A DNA stretch of 64,000 bases, taken from positions 311,931 to 375,930 of the forward strand of contig NC_018307.1 in NCBI RefSeq assembly GCF_000234665.1, read 5' to 3'. The translations under genes were made by a program, and so were the position numbers. The notes below the pieces were generated by a model, which was not told the DNA's origin, made no database searches, and worked only from the letters and a program-made list of their open reading frames with translations. This DNA comes from Leishmania mexicana MHOM/GT/2001/U1103 (taxonomy: Eukaryota; Euglenozoa; Kinetoplastea; Trypanosomatida; Trypanosomatidae). Positions 1 through 10,082 of this stretch are shown here, piece by piece; the stretch's first letter is position 1; each line of letters begins with the position of its first letter.

Positions 1-3000
1 GCACGTGCGTAGTCGCTCAGCATAACCAGCGGCACCGGCGCCACGTTGAGGTTGCTTGGGAGCGCACCGTCACCGTCATCTCCGACGGCGCCGTTGTCCG
101 TGGCGTTGATCAGAACTTCGGCTGGGGCGCCGAAGAAGGCGCCGTCGCAGGGAGGGAGGGAGCCCGCGGTATTCAAGGCGGCGCGCCCTTCCGCGTCGCC
201 CGTTGACCCGTCGTCGTGCACCGGCGACGAGCCTGGCGGAGCCTTATGGCGGAGTTCTCTCACGACGCCGGCGCGGTGATACAGCGCCGCTCGTAGCTGC
301 GAATCTACCGCCTGCGGGATGCACGGCACCGGCGAGGCCGCTGCGCACGTGACTGCTGCCGCTTCACCACCAGCCGGCTGGCTCAGGACCACGTGCAGCC
401 GCCCAACCGATGGCTTGCCCGCCGTCACCCCGGCAGCATCGGTCGCTTCCTGGTACGGGCCCGTCCCGCCGTCAGCGCCTTGGTCATCCACGCGCATGGC
501 CTCTGACCATATACCTCTGTATTGTGCGGGTTCTGGCGCGACGCCGCGGCCGTCCACCACATCGCCATGCGGGGCGACGGACGACGGGTATGCAGTGGAG
601 GACGCGGCCACGTTCGGCGCCGGTGTTCCCCACCCACCGTGCAGAGGATGCGTGTGCGAGGGCGCTGTGCCGGCCTCGCTGGAGAGCTCGCTCACGACCT
701 CTGTGTCGAAGCGGTGGCGGAGATGGCGCCTGGTGCGGCCGGTGATGCCGCCGCTTCCTCCGCCAACGATGACGTGCGGTGATGTGCGTCGCCCACGTCG
801 GCCCGTGGAGAGCCCGGGGCTCTTCAAAACGCGGCCTCTCCCTCCTCGACCGCCACGGCCACGCCCGCTGCCGCTCCGCCGCAACTCTGCGCTTCTCCTC
901 CCAACCACCTTCTCGCCGTCGGGGGTGCGCGCATGCCGTTTGGCGGCCGCGGACGACGGCGACGCCGACAACGCTCTGCGCGGGGCAGCCTGGTTGAGTC
1001 GCTCCACTGCCGACTCACCGGTGTCGGAGGAGGACGGTGCGTGGGAGAGGCGAGGCCGGTGAGGCACGACGCCATAGAGGCGTGTCCCCTCCGCAAGTCC
1101 GGCATCACGCGCTGCCGCGGCCGCGCGTACGTCAGACAACTCGGCCTCCAGCGCAGCCACGCCGAGACGCTGGCGCGTAGGCGTATCATCCTCAGGAGGG
1201 AGGCGCACGTGCAGAGGGAGTGTCATGCGTGCCTGTGTCCGCGGCTGCCGCGGCGGTGGCCCAGCATCGCCGCCGTACACGGCACGCAGCATCGCTGGTG
1301 TGTTCGTGGGAGGTCCTGCACTGGCAACCGCTGCCCCTGCTGGTGTGGCAGCCGCCAGTGTTGGCACAAGAGCTGATACAGACGGGGCCACCGATAGTGT
1401 GACGGTAGCGGTGCTGGTCTGGTCTCCTCTCCTGCCAACTGCTGTCAGGGCCGCAGCGGGAGGTGCGGGCTGCGTGGTGCTGCGCGCGCTCGGCGCTCGC
1501 CCACCGTTGCTGCCGGCGTTTGGGTGTGGCGGCGACGGGAGCGCGCTCCGTGACGGTGACACAGATAGGGACGACACGGAGGAGAGCGTAAGATGCGCTG
1601 CATTGCTGGCAGGCTGCGGTAAGGTCAGATGCTCCGCGTCGAACGGAGTCTTTCTCGATGTGGCGTCGACGGCAGGCAGACAGACGGCTGTGTCCTCAGC
1701 GCGTGCCGCCTTGTGCATCCTTCCAGCGTCACTGGTGTCACTATCATCAGGGCTGGGTGCCGCCGTCGGTGAGGAGGTCGGGCTGCCAACGGTCCGCCTG
1801 CTCTTGCTCCCTCCGCTCGCTGCACTGTTGAACTGCACGCGCGGCCGCTGCCGTCGATGCTCCTGCATGGTTCTGGAGGTTACCGCCACCTCCGCTTGTC
1901 CGCCCCTTCCAGGACCCTCTGCCGTCGCGTAGCTCTTCATAACGTCCACGGCGCCTGCGAGCATGTGCTTCGTCGTCTGCTCATGCTGAGCTTGCTGGCG
2001 TTGCGCTGCCGCCGCTTGCGAGGCGGTCAGCTTCTGGACGAGAGACTCCTGCTGCTGCTGCTGTAAGCGACACTCGCGCTGCAGCAGGTGGATTGTCTCG
2101 CGATGGTGACGTAGCATCTTGTGCTGCTGGCTCTGGAGGAGCTCGGCATAATGCCGCCGCTCCTGCTGGCGCTGACGGCGCTCCTCTTGAAGCTGGCGGT
2201 CGTACATGGTGCGGAGACGGTCCAGCTCGCTGACGTAGTGGCGCGTCTCCCGCTCTGCGAGCTCGCGCAGCGCGAGCTCGTACGGCTCTCGCGGCACCGC
2301 GGCGTCGTTGCCCGTTGTCAACGCTGGAGTTTGAGGTGCAGGGTACAGTGTGGGGCGCGCCACGACGGTGTGGAAGGGTGGTAGTGGCCGTGACGGGTCC
2401 GCTGCGGCACCGCGAAGGCCGCTGACGGCCTTCAACGCCTGTACCGCCGGCCGCGGTAGGGACGCGAACAGCAGCTGCTGATCCACCTCGTGCTGCACCT
2501 GCACGTCGTGTGTCTCTGGGGCCGCCGATAAACTTGTCAGCGCCTCTCCTCCGCTCGCACTGGTGTTGAACTCCACCGGCGACGGTTGACGAGCAGCCGC
2601 AGAGGACACTGTCGGCGACACCAGGCGTGCTCGCACGGCAGCGTGTGCCGGGGCGCTCATGCAGCTCACATCGCGACAGACTCGCTCCAGAAGACGGCGC
2701 TGACGGCTCAGCTCGTCCTGCAGCTCGGCAGGGATGGCAGGCATTGCTGCGACGATGCGCTGCACCAGAGCAGTCTGCGTTGCCACATCCAGCGATGCGG
2801 AGGACAACCGATGTGGGCGGCGTGGGCGCACATCTGACGGAGACCCGCCTTCACCGCTATGTTTCTTCTCCAGCCCTGCGCGCTGTCGACCAACGCCGTC
2901 GTCGGCCTCCGTATCCACCGCAGCTTCGACGACTCGCTTGCCATCACGTGTGTAGCGACTGCTGGCCACAAGCCATGTGGCAGCAGCGTCGGGAGAGCTG

Positions 3001-5345
3001 AGGCTGTACCGTAGGAGGTCTTGCACCTCCGTCGGGGTGAGCCCGAGCTCAGCTGCCGCCGTGGCCCACGTCGGGCCGGAGCGGAGGAGCGCCTCGCGCT
3101 TCAGCGCCGCTGGCGAGGGACCGCACGACGCAGGTGGCACGCTTCGCGAACGGCGATCATGGCTGCCCTCTATAGTCTCACCTCGCTCATCACTTCTTAT
3201 GCCTTCCTCTGCGCTCCGACGGCGGGGGCCGGTGGGGTTGTACCCGGCATCGCTGGCATCCGTGTACGTGCCGTCGTCGTCGTCGGAGACGGTCGACGAG
3301 GTGCACGAGCGGGCGGCCGTGTCTAGCAGACGCCGGGCATAGCTCACGGGGTCAAAGTCTGCTTGGCCACGTTGCCGCTTGTGTTTTCGGTGCCCCCGCG
3401 CTGTGGCGGCGGCGCACCGTCCATCGAGAGCGTCGACGACCTCCGTTAGGGAGGCGGTAGCCCAGTACTCGGAACTGGCGCGACGGGGTCCCACCATGCG
3501 GTTCCTGCGAGCGCTACCGTGCCGCTCGCTGTGCTTCATTGCCGCGCTGCTGCTGCTGCTGGTTGCAGTCGATGAGACTGACGAGGCAGTGACGGAGATG
3601 TCACAGGGGGAGCAGCTCTCCGGCCCTCGGGTGCTGTTGGACGGTGCTGCGGCAGGGCTGTGTGCCTTCGCCTCCGGTGGTGTCGCTCCGGCCTCCGCCG
3701 CGGCGGTCCCTCGACGATGTCCGTGCTCGTGCAGACGTCGCTGCACATCTTTCAGCTCTCGTAGGACTGCTGCGCTCTCGGCTGCCGGCGATAGGACTGT
3801 CGCGGGGGGTGACGCCGACGAGGCACCGGCGCGTGCACCCGCGATATCGCGGCTGCGTTGTGGCGATACGGCACGTCTTTGGCGCTCCGCGGCGCCAGTG
3901 GTAATCGCGACTGTGCCCTTCACAGCCGCCTCGGCGTCAGCCTCGGCTTTCAGAAACTCGACCACTGCTGCGGGCAGCGCAGGCAGTGCTGCAGCCGTCC
4001 TCGTCCGATTTGGTGCCCTCGAGGCGACAGCGGTTGCGTGTGCGCGATTTGCGGCAACGCCAGCACCAGCGCGGTCGAAGGCGCGTGCCACGATGCGCGG
4101 TTCTGTCGTCGGCCGCCACACACGCTCCCGGGCCTCTGGATCTAGACTCCGGATTCCGTCCGCGGCGTCCCGCTCGACCACCGTGCAGGGACTGTCGTGT
4201 AGCAGGCGCGCGCGCTCTGCCGCTAGTACCGACTGCGCGGCCGACTGCGTAGCTGCTCGTGCCTGCGTTGGTGCGACGGCGAAGGCGTCCGCCAACGTTT
4301 CCGCTAGCTCGCCATCGTCGCCGCCCGCCAGCGATACCTCTTCCATCAACGCTGATGCAGGCGCCACGGGTGGAAGCGGCTCGAGTTGCAAGGCTTGTTG
4401 GTGAAGCGGCGCCAGCGCAGAGGTCGCGGCTTCACCGCCATCTTCGCTACCATCGGTGTCTCTGGTGTCATCCTCAGTTCGACCAGTGACAGCGAGGCGC
4501 TGTGCTCGGCGAGGCGTCTGACGCTGCCGTTGCTGTCGCGCTGCTACACCGCCGCCGCGTGCCCAGCGTTCACTCGGCACCACCGCAACCACGATTGGGT
4601 CGCCCCCACCCCCGGCCACTCCTGTGGCTTCTGCCGCCGCTGCCGCCTGCTGCTGCGAGCTAGATCCAGTCGTGAACTGCTCATCCAGGACAGCGTCGAC
4701 GAGTGATTGGTACGGCGATGCGGCTGACGACGACGCCCGCTTCGCCACTGTTGCGAGGTGGCGTGCAGCCCCGGGCTGTGGGGGCCGCTTCTGCCGCTGT
4801 GATGACGGCGTGCGAGCCGCTGACGTGCAGCGACCGCCAGCAGAGGGCACTGCACTGCCCCTCGGCGGCGGCACTGAAGCCCTTCCAAGTGACGGTGGCG
4901 ATGACGAGGAGGGTGGTGGTGGTGCAGGCTTTGGTGGTGACGGTGTCGTTCGACTTGCCGCGGCTGTCGCCGTCCGTGAGCGCCGTGGCTGGTGCCTTGT
5001 AGTCGGTGCCGGAAGCGCCGAGGAGGGGGCTGCTGCAGAATGCGCCGCGGCCGAACCGCGAGGACTGCGACCCTGCGCGATGGGGGCGGTAGTTGCGGCG
5101 AGGGGCCGCTTGGGCCGGCGTGTCATGGGCGAGGCGGGCAGGGGCAGCGGGAGTGAAGCATCTTGCTGCTCGGCGTCCAGTGCTTCTTGTGAGCATTGTT
5201 GCGGCTGCTCATCAACGGACGAGACCAGCGGTGGTGGTGGTGGTGACGGTGACAAGGGCCGCGGTGCGGGTGCTGGCGCATCGACAACGGCCGAGGTTGT
5301 TTCTTCAGCACCGTCAGGGATGGAGGTCATGACGCGTGTTGTCAT
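1..5345 (-). CDS. Giant low-complexity / coiled-coil hypothetical protein (C-terminus beyond window)
   Basis: I translated the minus strand from the ATG at 5345 (a second in-frame ATG is at 5330) and found it open to base 1, at least 1781 codons; an in-frame stop at 5448-5450 limits the N-terminus. The stop codon lies outside the window. The protein is mostly Ala/Ser/Pro/Arg-rich low complexity. Two parts look structured. A helical stretch at about residues 743-815 begins near a PAALKREALLRSG motif. A Gln/Arg/Glu-rich probable coiled coil spans about residues 1018-1123, with short poly-Gln runs. No enzymatic motif is recognisable. Similar giant disordered/coiled-coil proteins in trypanosomatids are often cytoskeletal, but that is inference only. 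Plus-strand ORFs over this interval are shadows of this frame. Confidence 0.8.
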   Translation of the reverse strand, partial: MTTRVMTSIPDGAEETTSAVVDAPAPAPRPLSPSPPPPPLVSSVDEQPQQCSQEALDAEQQDASLPLPLPASPMTRRPKRPLAATTAPIAQGRSPRGSAAAHSAAAPSSALPAPTTRHQPRRSRTATAAASRTTPSPPKPAPPPPSSSSPPSLGRASVPPPRGSAVPSAGGRCTSAARTPSSQRQKRPPQPGAARHLATVAKRASSSAASPYQSLVDAVLDEQFTTGSSSQQQAAAAAEATGVAGGGGDPIVVAVVPSERWARGGGVAARQQRQRQTPRRAQRLAVTGRTEDDTRDTDGSEDGGEAATSALAPLHQQALQLEPLPPVAPASALMEEVSLAGGDDGELAETLADAFAVAPTQARAATQSAAQSVLAAERARLLHDSPCTVVERDAADGIRSLDPEARERVWRPTTEPRIVARAFDRAGAGVAANRAHATAVASRAPNRTRTAAALPALPAAVVEFLKAEADAEAAVKGTVAITTGAAERQRRAVSPQRSRDIAGARAGASSASPPATVLSPAAESAAVLRELKDVQRRLHEHGHRRGTAAAEAGATPPEAKAHSPAAAPSNSTRGPESCSPCDISVTASSVSSTATSSSSSAAMKHSERHGSARRNRMVGPRRASSEYWATASLTEVVDALDGRCAAATARGHRKHKRQRGQADFDPVSYARRLLDTAARSCTSSTVSDDDDGTYTDASDAGYNPTGPRRRSAEEGIRSDERGETIEGSHDRRSRSVPPASCGPSPAALKREALLRSGPTWATAAAELGLTPTEVQDLLRYSLSSPDAAATWLVASSRYTRDGKRVVEAAVDTEADDGVGRQRAGLEKKHSGEGGSPSDVRPRRPHRLSSASLDVATQTALVQRIVAAMPAIPAELQDELSRQRRLLERVCRDVSCMSAPAHAAVRARLVSPTVSSAAARQPSPVEFNTSASGGEALTSLSAAPETHDVQVQHEVDQQLLFASLPRPAVQALKAVSGLRGAAADPSRPLPPFHTVVARPTLYPAPQTPALTTGNDAAVPREPYELALRELAERETRHYVSELDRLRTMYDRQLQEERRQRQQERRHYAELLQSQQHKMLRHHRETIHLLQRECRLQQQQQESLVQKLTASQAAAAQRQQAQHEQTTKHMLAGAVDVMKSYATAEGPGRGGQAEVAVTSRTMQEHRRQRPRVQFNSAASGGSKSRRTVGSPTSSPTAAPSPDDSDTSDAGRMHKAARAEDTAVCLPAVDATSRKTPFDAEHLTLPQPASNAAHLTLSSVSSLSVSPSRSALPSPPHPNAGSNGGRAPSARSTTQPAPPAAALTAVGRRGDQTSTATVTLSVAPSVSALVPTLAAATPAGAAVASAGPPTNTPAMLRAVYGGDAGPPPRQPRTQARMTLPLHVRLPPEDDTPTRQRLGVAALEAELSDVRAAAAARDAGLAEGTRLYGVVPHRPRLSHAPSSSDTGESAVERLNQAAPRRALSASPSSAAAKRHARTPDGEKVVGRRSAELRRSGSGRGRGGRGGRGRVLKSPGLSTGRRGRRTSPHVIVGGGSGGITGRTRRHLRHRFDTEVVSELSSEAGTAPSHTHPLHGGWGTPAPNVAASSTAYPSSVAPHGDVVDGRGVAPEPAQYRGIWSEAMRVDDQGADGGTGPYQEATDAAGVTAGKPSVGRLHVVLSQPAGGEAAAVTCAAASPVPCIPQAVDSQLRAALYHRAGVVRELRHKAPPGSSPVHDDGSTGDAEGRAALNTAGSLPPCDGAFFGAPAEVLINATDNGAVGDDGDGALPSNLNVAPVPLVMLSDYAR

Positions 5346-6361
5346 GCGTGTGTGTGTGTGTGGAGGGGACACTGTGCTCTTCGACTCGGTGCCGACCTCC
5401 CCCACCCCTTCTGCGCCCCTCCACGAGGAAGTGCCAGGTGGTGGTGGCTACAGCTGTAAGCTCGCAGGCAAGTGTACGCACGCGATGGGCGTAGAGGATA
5501 CTGGTGAGGGGGGAGGGGTGGTGAGTCAGTGGTGCGAGGAGGCGGGTGTGCGGGGGTGCGGCAGTAGGGGGTGACGCCGTTGTGCTCCCCCGACAAGGTC
5601 TCCCGCGTCCGCTGCGATGGTTAGGGGGCGGTGGTGGTGGTGGGGGGGGGAGGGCTCTATGACACTGTCTGCGCTCTTGATGTTGGCGCGTGTGTCTGCC
5701 TGTGCGAGCGCATGGGACGATGTTGATCGACCACACACACACACATACACACACACACACACAGGCGGCGGGGGCTCTGATAGGGGAAGGGGGAAGGGTG
5801 ATGAGGGTGGAACGGTGACATGAAGCGCGTGACTGGGTCGGGCACGGCGAGTGACAAGGCCTTGTACATGCGTGTGTGCATCAGTATCTACACACCCACA
5901 GGCAGAGTCAGCATCGCGGGCGCCGCAAGACGCCGCACCTGCGAAGTCCTTCGTCGACACGTGTCGCGCACATGTGACGCTTTCTGCGTGCGTGAGCACA
6001 CGTGTGCATGGCAGTGGGACGGATGCACGAGGGGTCGTTAGGCGTCGCTGCGCGCCACAACTTAGAAAAAGACCAGCGAAACAACCGCGTAAAAGCGGCA
6101 GCGGGGAGTTGCAGGCAGGACCGGCCAGTGTGCGTATGCGTGTGCGTGTAGGAGGGGGTGGCCGCCGGCAGCCGTCCTTGCGCATGCCGTCCAACCCATT
6201 TCGCCTGTCCGGGAGCGCACACACGGATAAGCCGCCGTCCCTCCTCGCGCACGCCCACACGCCCCACCCACCCCCTCGCGCCTGCCATCACAGAGCGTCA
6301 TGGAGGTATGCAGACAGTGGTAGGGCGGGGGGAGGTGAGAGGGAGGATGGCCCCGACAGGA
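5346..6361. other. Intergenic spacer with simple repeats
   Basis: This non-coding spacer holds the 3'UTR of the phosphotransferase gene and the 5' flank of the giant ORF to its left. It contains a (GT)n run at 5348-5362 directly beside the start codon, a G-rich GGT/poly-G run at about 5627-5652 (polypyrimidine on the sense minus strand, a plausible trans-splicing signal) and a (CA)n tract at 5732-5763. ORFs across it are made of simple-repeat translation and are not believable genes. Confidence 0.6.
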
Positions 6362-8161
6362 CTATTCAGACTTTCGAAGCTTGCTGGGCCACGCCTCCAA
6401 CGATGCCGTCGTCTTGGCGCACCGGATCGCTTCCATGGCGGCGCGCAGCGCCTTTTGCTTCTCGCGTGGCACTGTGAATATGGGTACCTGCAGTAGCGCC
6501 GCCGTCTCCCGCACGACGCTCCAGACCAGGTGGGTGAAGGTCACCGCAGACAGCGCGAACAACTCGTACAGGGCGAGCTCTTCATTGAGGTTACAGGCGG
6601 AGGCGGAGTAGTGGGTGTCTCTGGAGGCGGTGCTGCCGCCGACGGTGTACGGCAGGGCAGTCCAACTAGCACCACCACCGTTGCCACCAACACCAGCTTG
6701 CCCGCTGCGTTGCTGCTGCTGCTGCCGTAGATGACTGATGTTGTGCACATATGTGAGCCCAATATGCAGGCCGAGGAGCACGAACGGCGCGAGGGTGCGG
6801 CGGAAGGGGAGGAACTCGGCGCTGCAGAGGTGCGCCAGCATGAGATGTATGGCCAACTTTGTATAGAGCAGCCCCACCGTCCAGCAGAAGATGCGCGGGT
6901 TCCGCCGGAAAATGTCAGCGTGCGAGGTGAGAAGCCACGCGCTCGCCGTGAACGTAACGACGACGAGCGGGACGAGGCGCGAGAGGGCGTGCAGGAAGGG
7001 AAAATGGATGCTGAAGCGCCGGCCGCCGAACTTCTCCAGCTCCGCCGCCGGCGTGCGACGAATGGCACGGTAGACCTGGTAGACGTTGCCAGCGCTCGTG
7101 ACCGCGGCACCGAGCGTCATGAGGGCTACGGCGAGGGTGTTGTAGCGCACGCTTACGGCCGGCTTATCGCTGCTGTAGAGGCGCAGGACAGCGCTCTGGA
7201 GAATACTGTGGCCGCTCCAGACCCTGCCGAGCACAGCCTCCCCGCGCCGCGCCGTGAGGGGGTCGCCAGCGAGGAGAATGCGCGTCGGGTGCGGTGGGTT
7301 GGCACGGTAGGCTGCGGTGCAGTCGAGGTGGAAGAGGAGCGGTGGGATCGCAGAGCCGTCGGCGCCCTCCTCCTGCCACGTCAGGTACGGACAGACCGTC
7401 CGCAGTACCATCGCCTCGATGTCGAGGGCCGCCTGCGGGGCGGGCTGACGCAGTACCTGCGGCAACCACCGCAACGGCACCTCGACCGCGTTCTGGTACC
7501 ACCACTGCGGCCCCCCTACCCACGCTGTCCACAGGTAGACACCGATAGCAACGAGGATGCCCTCGTTGGGGCCGTTGATGACGGGCAGCACAAGCACACC
7601 GCGGTAGTACTCCTCCCACGTGTTCATGAAAAAAGTAATGACCGTGTTGAGCACAATCACCCACGTCTTCCAGGACGGCCCGGCCGACACCGCCGCTGCA
7701 ACAGACAGAGCGCCGATGATGCAGTTGACGGCGTCGCAGCCGTGGTCCATGAGCAGCCCCAGCGGACTCGAGGTGCCGGTGCGGCGTGCCTGATGCCCGT
7801 CAAGGTTGTCGAGGAGCTGGTAGAGGAGAAGCGCGACCGCCGCAAGGACGAACACAAACCACGGCGGCGGAGGACACTCCACAAACGGCAGGGGCGTCGT
7901 GCTCGTCTGGTTGCGGGTCAGGTGGTGCTCGCCGCTGACCGTCAGCTTCGGCATGTAGTACGCTAGAAGGCCGTGGGTGATGCCCACGAACGTGAGGGCG
8001 GCGACGGTGATGATGTTCGGCGCCAGCCACACCGGGAGGTATTCCACCATCATTCGGCACAGAGGCCGCCACATGTGGTTGTAGAGATAGCTTCGGTCCT
8101 CGCTGCGGTAGACGTAGAGCGCTAGCTTCTCCTTGGCATCTGCGGGTAGGTAGGAGAACAT
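6362..8161 (-). CDS. Ethanolamine/choline phosphotransferase (CDP-alcohol phosphatidyltransferase family)
   Basis: This is a 599-aa multi-spanning membrane protein. The CDP-alcohol phosphatidyltransferase signature D-G-x2-A-R-x8-G-x3-D-x3-D is perfect at residues 121-143 (D121, G122, A125, R126, G135, D139, D143), following hydrophobic segments at about 46-68 and 101-117. The family transfers phosphoethanolamine or phosphocholine from the CDP-alcohol to diacylglycerol (or alkyl-acylglycerol) in the ER, the last step of the Kennedy pathway. At 599 aa it is longer than typical eukaryotic members (about 400 aa). The extra length is a mainly hydrophilic segment at roughly 215-330 and a Gln/Gly/Ser-rich insert at about 485-530. 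The motif does not distinguish EPT, CPT or dual CEPT activity. The start is the ATG at 8161. Confidence 0.9.
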   Translation of the reverse strand: MFSYLPADAKEKLALYVYRSEDRSYLYNHMWRPLCRMMVEYLPVWLAPNIITVAALTFVGITHGLLAYYMPKLTVSGEHHLTRNQTSTTPLPFVECPPPPWFVFVLAAVALLLYQLLDNLDGHQARRTGTSSPLGLLMDHGCDAVNCIIGALSVAAAVSAGPSWKTWVIVLNTVITFFMNTWEEYYRGVLVLPVINGPNEGILVAIGVYLWTAWVGGPQWWYQNAVEVPLRWLPQVLRQPAPQAALDIEAMVLRTVCPYLTWQEEGADGSAIPPLLFHLDCTAAYRANPPHPTRILLAGDPLTARRGEAVLGRVWSGHSILQSAVLRLYSSDKPAVSVRYNTLAVALMTLGAAVTSAGNVYQVYRAIRRTPAAELEKFGGRRFSIHFPFLHALSRLVPLVVVTFTASAWLLTSHADIFRRNPRIFCWTVGLLYTKLAIHLMLAHLCSAEFLPFRRTLAPFVLLGLHIGLTYVHNISHLRQQQQQRSGQAGVGGNGGGASWTALPYTVGGSTASRDTHYSASACNLNEELALYELFALSAVTFTHLVWSVVRETAALLQVPIFTVPREKQKALRAAMEAIRCAKTTASLEAWPSKLRKSE

Positions 8162-8855
8162 CGTGTGCGTGCGTGTCTGGGGATAACGGCGCGTCTACTG
8201 GCGCGACTGCCCCGCCCCGCGCAGAAGTACCTCTGGATGCCTCACGAGGCAAGCAAGCGACAGAGAGGGAGATGGTGGTGATGGTGCGTGTGCCTGTGTG
8301 TATCAGGCGAGGTTCTTCGCAACGGGGCAACAGCGGAGCGAGCCGTCAAGGAAAGCCAGGACAGCTGCGCACGTGCGAGGGAGGGGGAGAGGGGTTAGGG
8401 AGAGGAGAGTGAGTTGGGGGAGGAGGGGGGGGGGTAGGGGCCGCTTTAGTCACAGCAGCGCGCTGTGCACACGCATCGAGCATATGTGCATGCTGTTCGG
8501 CAGACAGGCAGATACAGATACAGAGAGGTGGAGGAGAACGTGCTCACAGGCGGGCACGCGTGCCACGGGGGGATCGCGTGTGCGCGCATGTCCGCCGCAC
8601 TGCGCCGGCGTTGCTGCTCTTCTTTTACTTGCTTCGCCTTGCCTTCCTGTGGTGTCCATGTGCGGCGCTGCACTGTCGCGCGAGGAGGATACCGTGGAGG
8701 GATGACGTGCTCGACCCCTGTGTCCTTGCCCGAGACGAGAGAGGACAGCAGCAGTGACGAGTGCGCGTGCATGCATGTCTGTCGACCCGGCGATCGCCCA
8801 GGACGACAACCACCTCTGTCGTTCCTCGCCATCGTCACGCTACCCTCCGCCTCCT
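8162..8855. other. Intergenic spacer
   Basis: This spacer lies between the mitochondrial-like 408-aa gene and the phosphotransferase. It includes a purine-rich plus-strand run at about 8382-8440 (polypyrimidine on the sense strand), well placed to direct trans-splicing of the phosphotransferase mRNA. No gene is seen in it. Confidence 0.55.
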
Positions 8856-10082
8856 TCACCGGTCGAGGAAGTAACGCTCCCAGAACGTGCGGTTCGTGAC
8901 ATCCATGGCCAGCTCGAAGACCTCGGTGTGACCAAAGTTGCCCTTCGTCTCGCGCGAGGTGTGCTTGTGGCGAAGGCAGATGGGCTCGTCGTAGTGTACA
9001 AGCATGTTCAAGGCACCGCCGGTGATGGGGTCCGTGGCGACGACGGACTCGAACAGCGGCAGCGCCGGGTCGATGCGGTGGTCCTCGGGGCCGCAGTGGA
9101 CCTTGTACTGGCACCAGCGGCCCTTGTGCACCTCCTCGCACTCGACGCAGTAGTTGCCGTACCTCTTCATGAGCTGGTCAAGCATTATGCTGAAAGACTG
9201 CGGCGTCTTGGTCATGTCGGCGAGCTTGAGGCTGTGCACGAGGTGGTGGTTGTCGCCGCGCGGGTCAAACCGGAAGCAGCCAAAGGCATCTCGCTCCAGC
9301 AGCAGCAGCTCCTTCATCAGCTCCTCCACCACCGGCGGCATCGCCTCTCCGACGCGCTCGCCCGTCTGCACATTGCGCGGGTGTCTTTCGAACGCGAGCG
9401 TCATCTTGACCAGGAGGTTGTCGGTGCGCACGTCAGAGGCTATGATGGTGCGCACAATGACGGCCGCTGGGACGTAGGGGCTGCTCGACACCGCCATCAT
9501 CCGTGCGTAGTGGCTGCACGCCGCGCGGAGCTCGTGGGCGAGGAGGCGGCGTAGCGGATCGTGCATCACAGCGTGCCACATCTCCTGATCGCGAGGGTCG
9601 GCGTGCGAGTCGTGGTAGCGGCGGTGGCCGCCTTTATTCACATCCAGATGCAGCAGCATCTTGCGGCACTCCACCTCCGCTTCTTCAAACAACTCGCGCA
9701 GCTCGCGCTGCGGCACGTCACCCTCCAGCATCCGCTGGAACCCCTCCGCGAGCAGGATGCGCGGCAGCGACGGCAGCGGAACGGCCTCGAGGGCGCCCAG
9801 GAAGCGGCGGATGAGGCGATCTTGGTTCAGGAAGGCGTGACGCAGGTAGGTGGAGGGTGGGCCGGAGCTGTATACACGCATCGGGATCAGATTGCGCAGG
9901 AGGGAGCGCTCGTTGTCTGTCGCCACCGACGGCGCAGGGGACGCTGGTGCTGCTGGTGAGGGGGAGCTGCTTGCTGAGGGGGAGCTGCTTGCTGAGGGGG
10001 AGCTGCTTGCGGCGCCTGTGGCAGCGGTTGCCGCTCCTTTCTGGGACACCAAGGTCTGCAGCAGACGTATGCGCTGGCGCAT
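8856..10082 (-). CDS. Conserved hypothetical protein, probably mitochondrial (408 aa)
   Basis: I place the start at the ATG at 10082, giving 408 aa. The open frame continues upstream to 10433, but that part translates to poly-His and simple-sequence peptide and is not credible. The N-terminus (MRQRIRLLQTLVSQKG, then Ala/Ser-rich) looks like a mitochondrial targeting peptide. It is followed by three tandem SPSASS-type repeats from an 18-bp DNA repeat. The body from about residue 55 onward is a well-mixed alpha-rich globular sequence. Near the C-terminus a Cys/His cluster (CVEC, then WC and VHC) could bind metal. I do not recognise the family; a mitochondrial ribosome or RNA-processing component is possible but unsupported. 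Confidence 0.75.
   Translation of the reverse strand: MRQRIRLLQTLVSQKGAATAATGAASSSPSASSSPSASSSPSPAAPASPAPSVATDNERSLLRNLIPMRVYSSGPPSTYLRHAFLNQDRLIRRFLGALEAVPLPSLPRILLAEGFQRMLEGDVPQRELRELFEEAEVECRKMLLHLDVNKGGHRRYHDSHADPRDQEMWHAVMHDPLRRLLAHELRAACSHYARMMAVSSSPYVPAAVIVRTIIASDVRTDNLLVKMTLAFERHPRNVQTGERVGEAMPPVVEELMKELLLLERDAFGCFRFDPRGDNHHLVHSLKLADMTKTPQSFSIMLDQLMKRYGNYCVECEEVHKGRWCQYKVHCGPEDHRIDPALPLFESVVATDPITGGALNMLVHYDEPICLRHKHTSRETKGNFGHTEVFELAMDVTNRTFWERYFLDR
9958..10011. repeat. Three tandem copies of an 18-bp coding repeat
   Basis: The unit GAGGGGGAGCTGCTTGCT is repeated at 9958-9975, 9976-9993 and 9994-10011 (last base differs). It is in frame and adds six residues (Ser/Pro/Ala-rich) per copy near the N-terminus of the 408-aa protein, just after the presumed targeting peptide. 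Copy number is likely to vary between strains. Confidence 0.9.

Noticed and set aside
319..5574. Series of plus-strand ORFs up to 341 codons
   Set aside because: All are antisense to one continuous minus-strand frame that I followed from 5345 to base 1 without a stop.
6731..7966. 411-codon plus-strand ORF
   Set aside because: Antisense to the phosphotransferase, whose catalytic motif is perfect. Its Arg/Glu/Val-rich composition is that of a reverse-frame shadow in GC-rich DNA.
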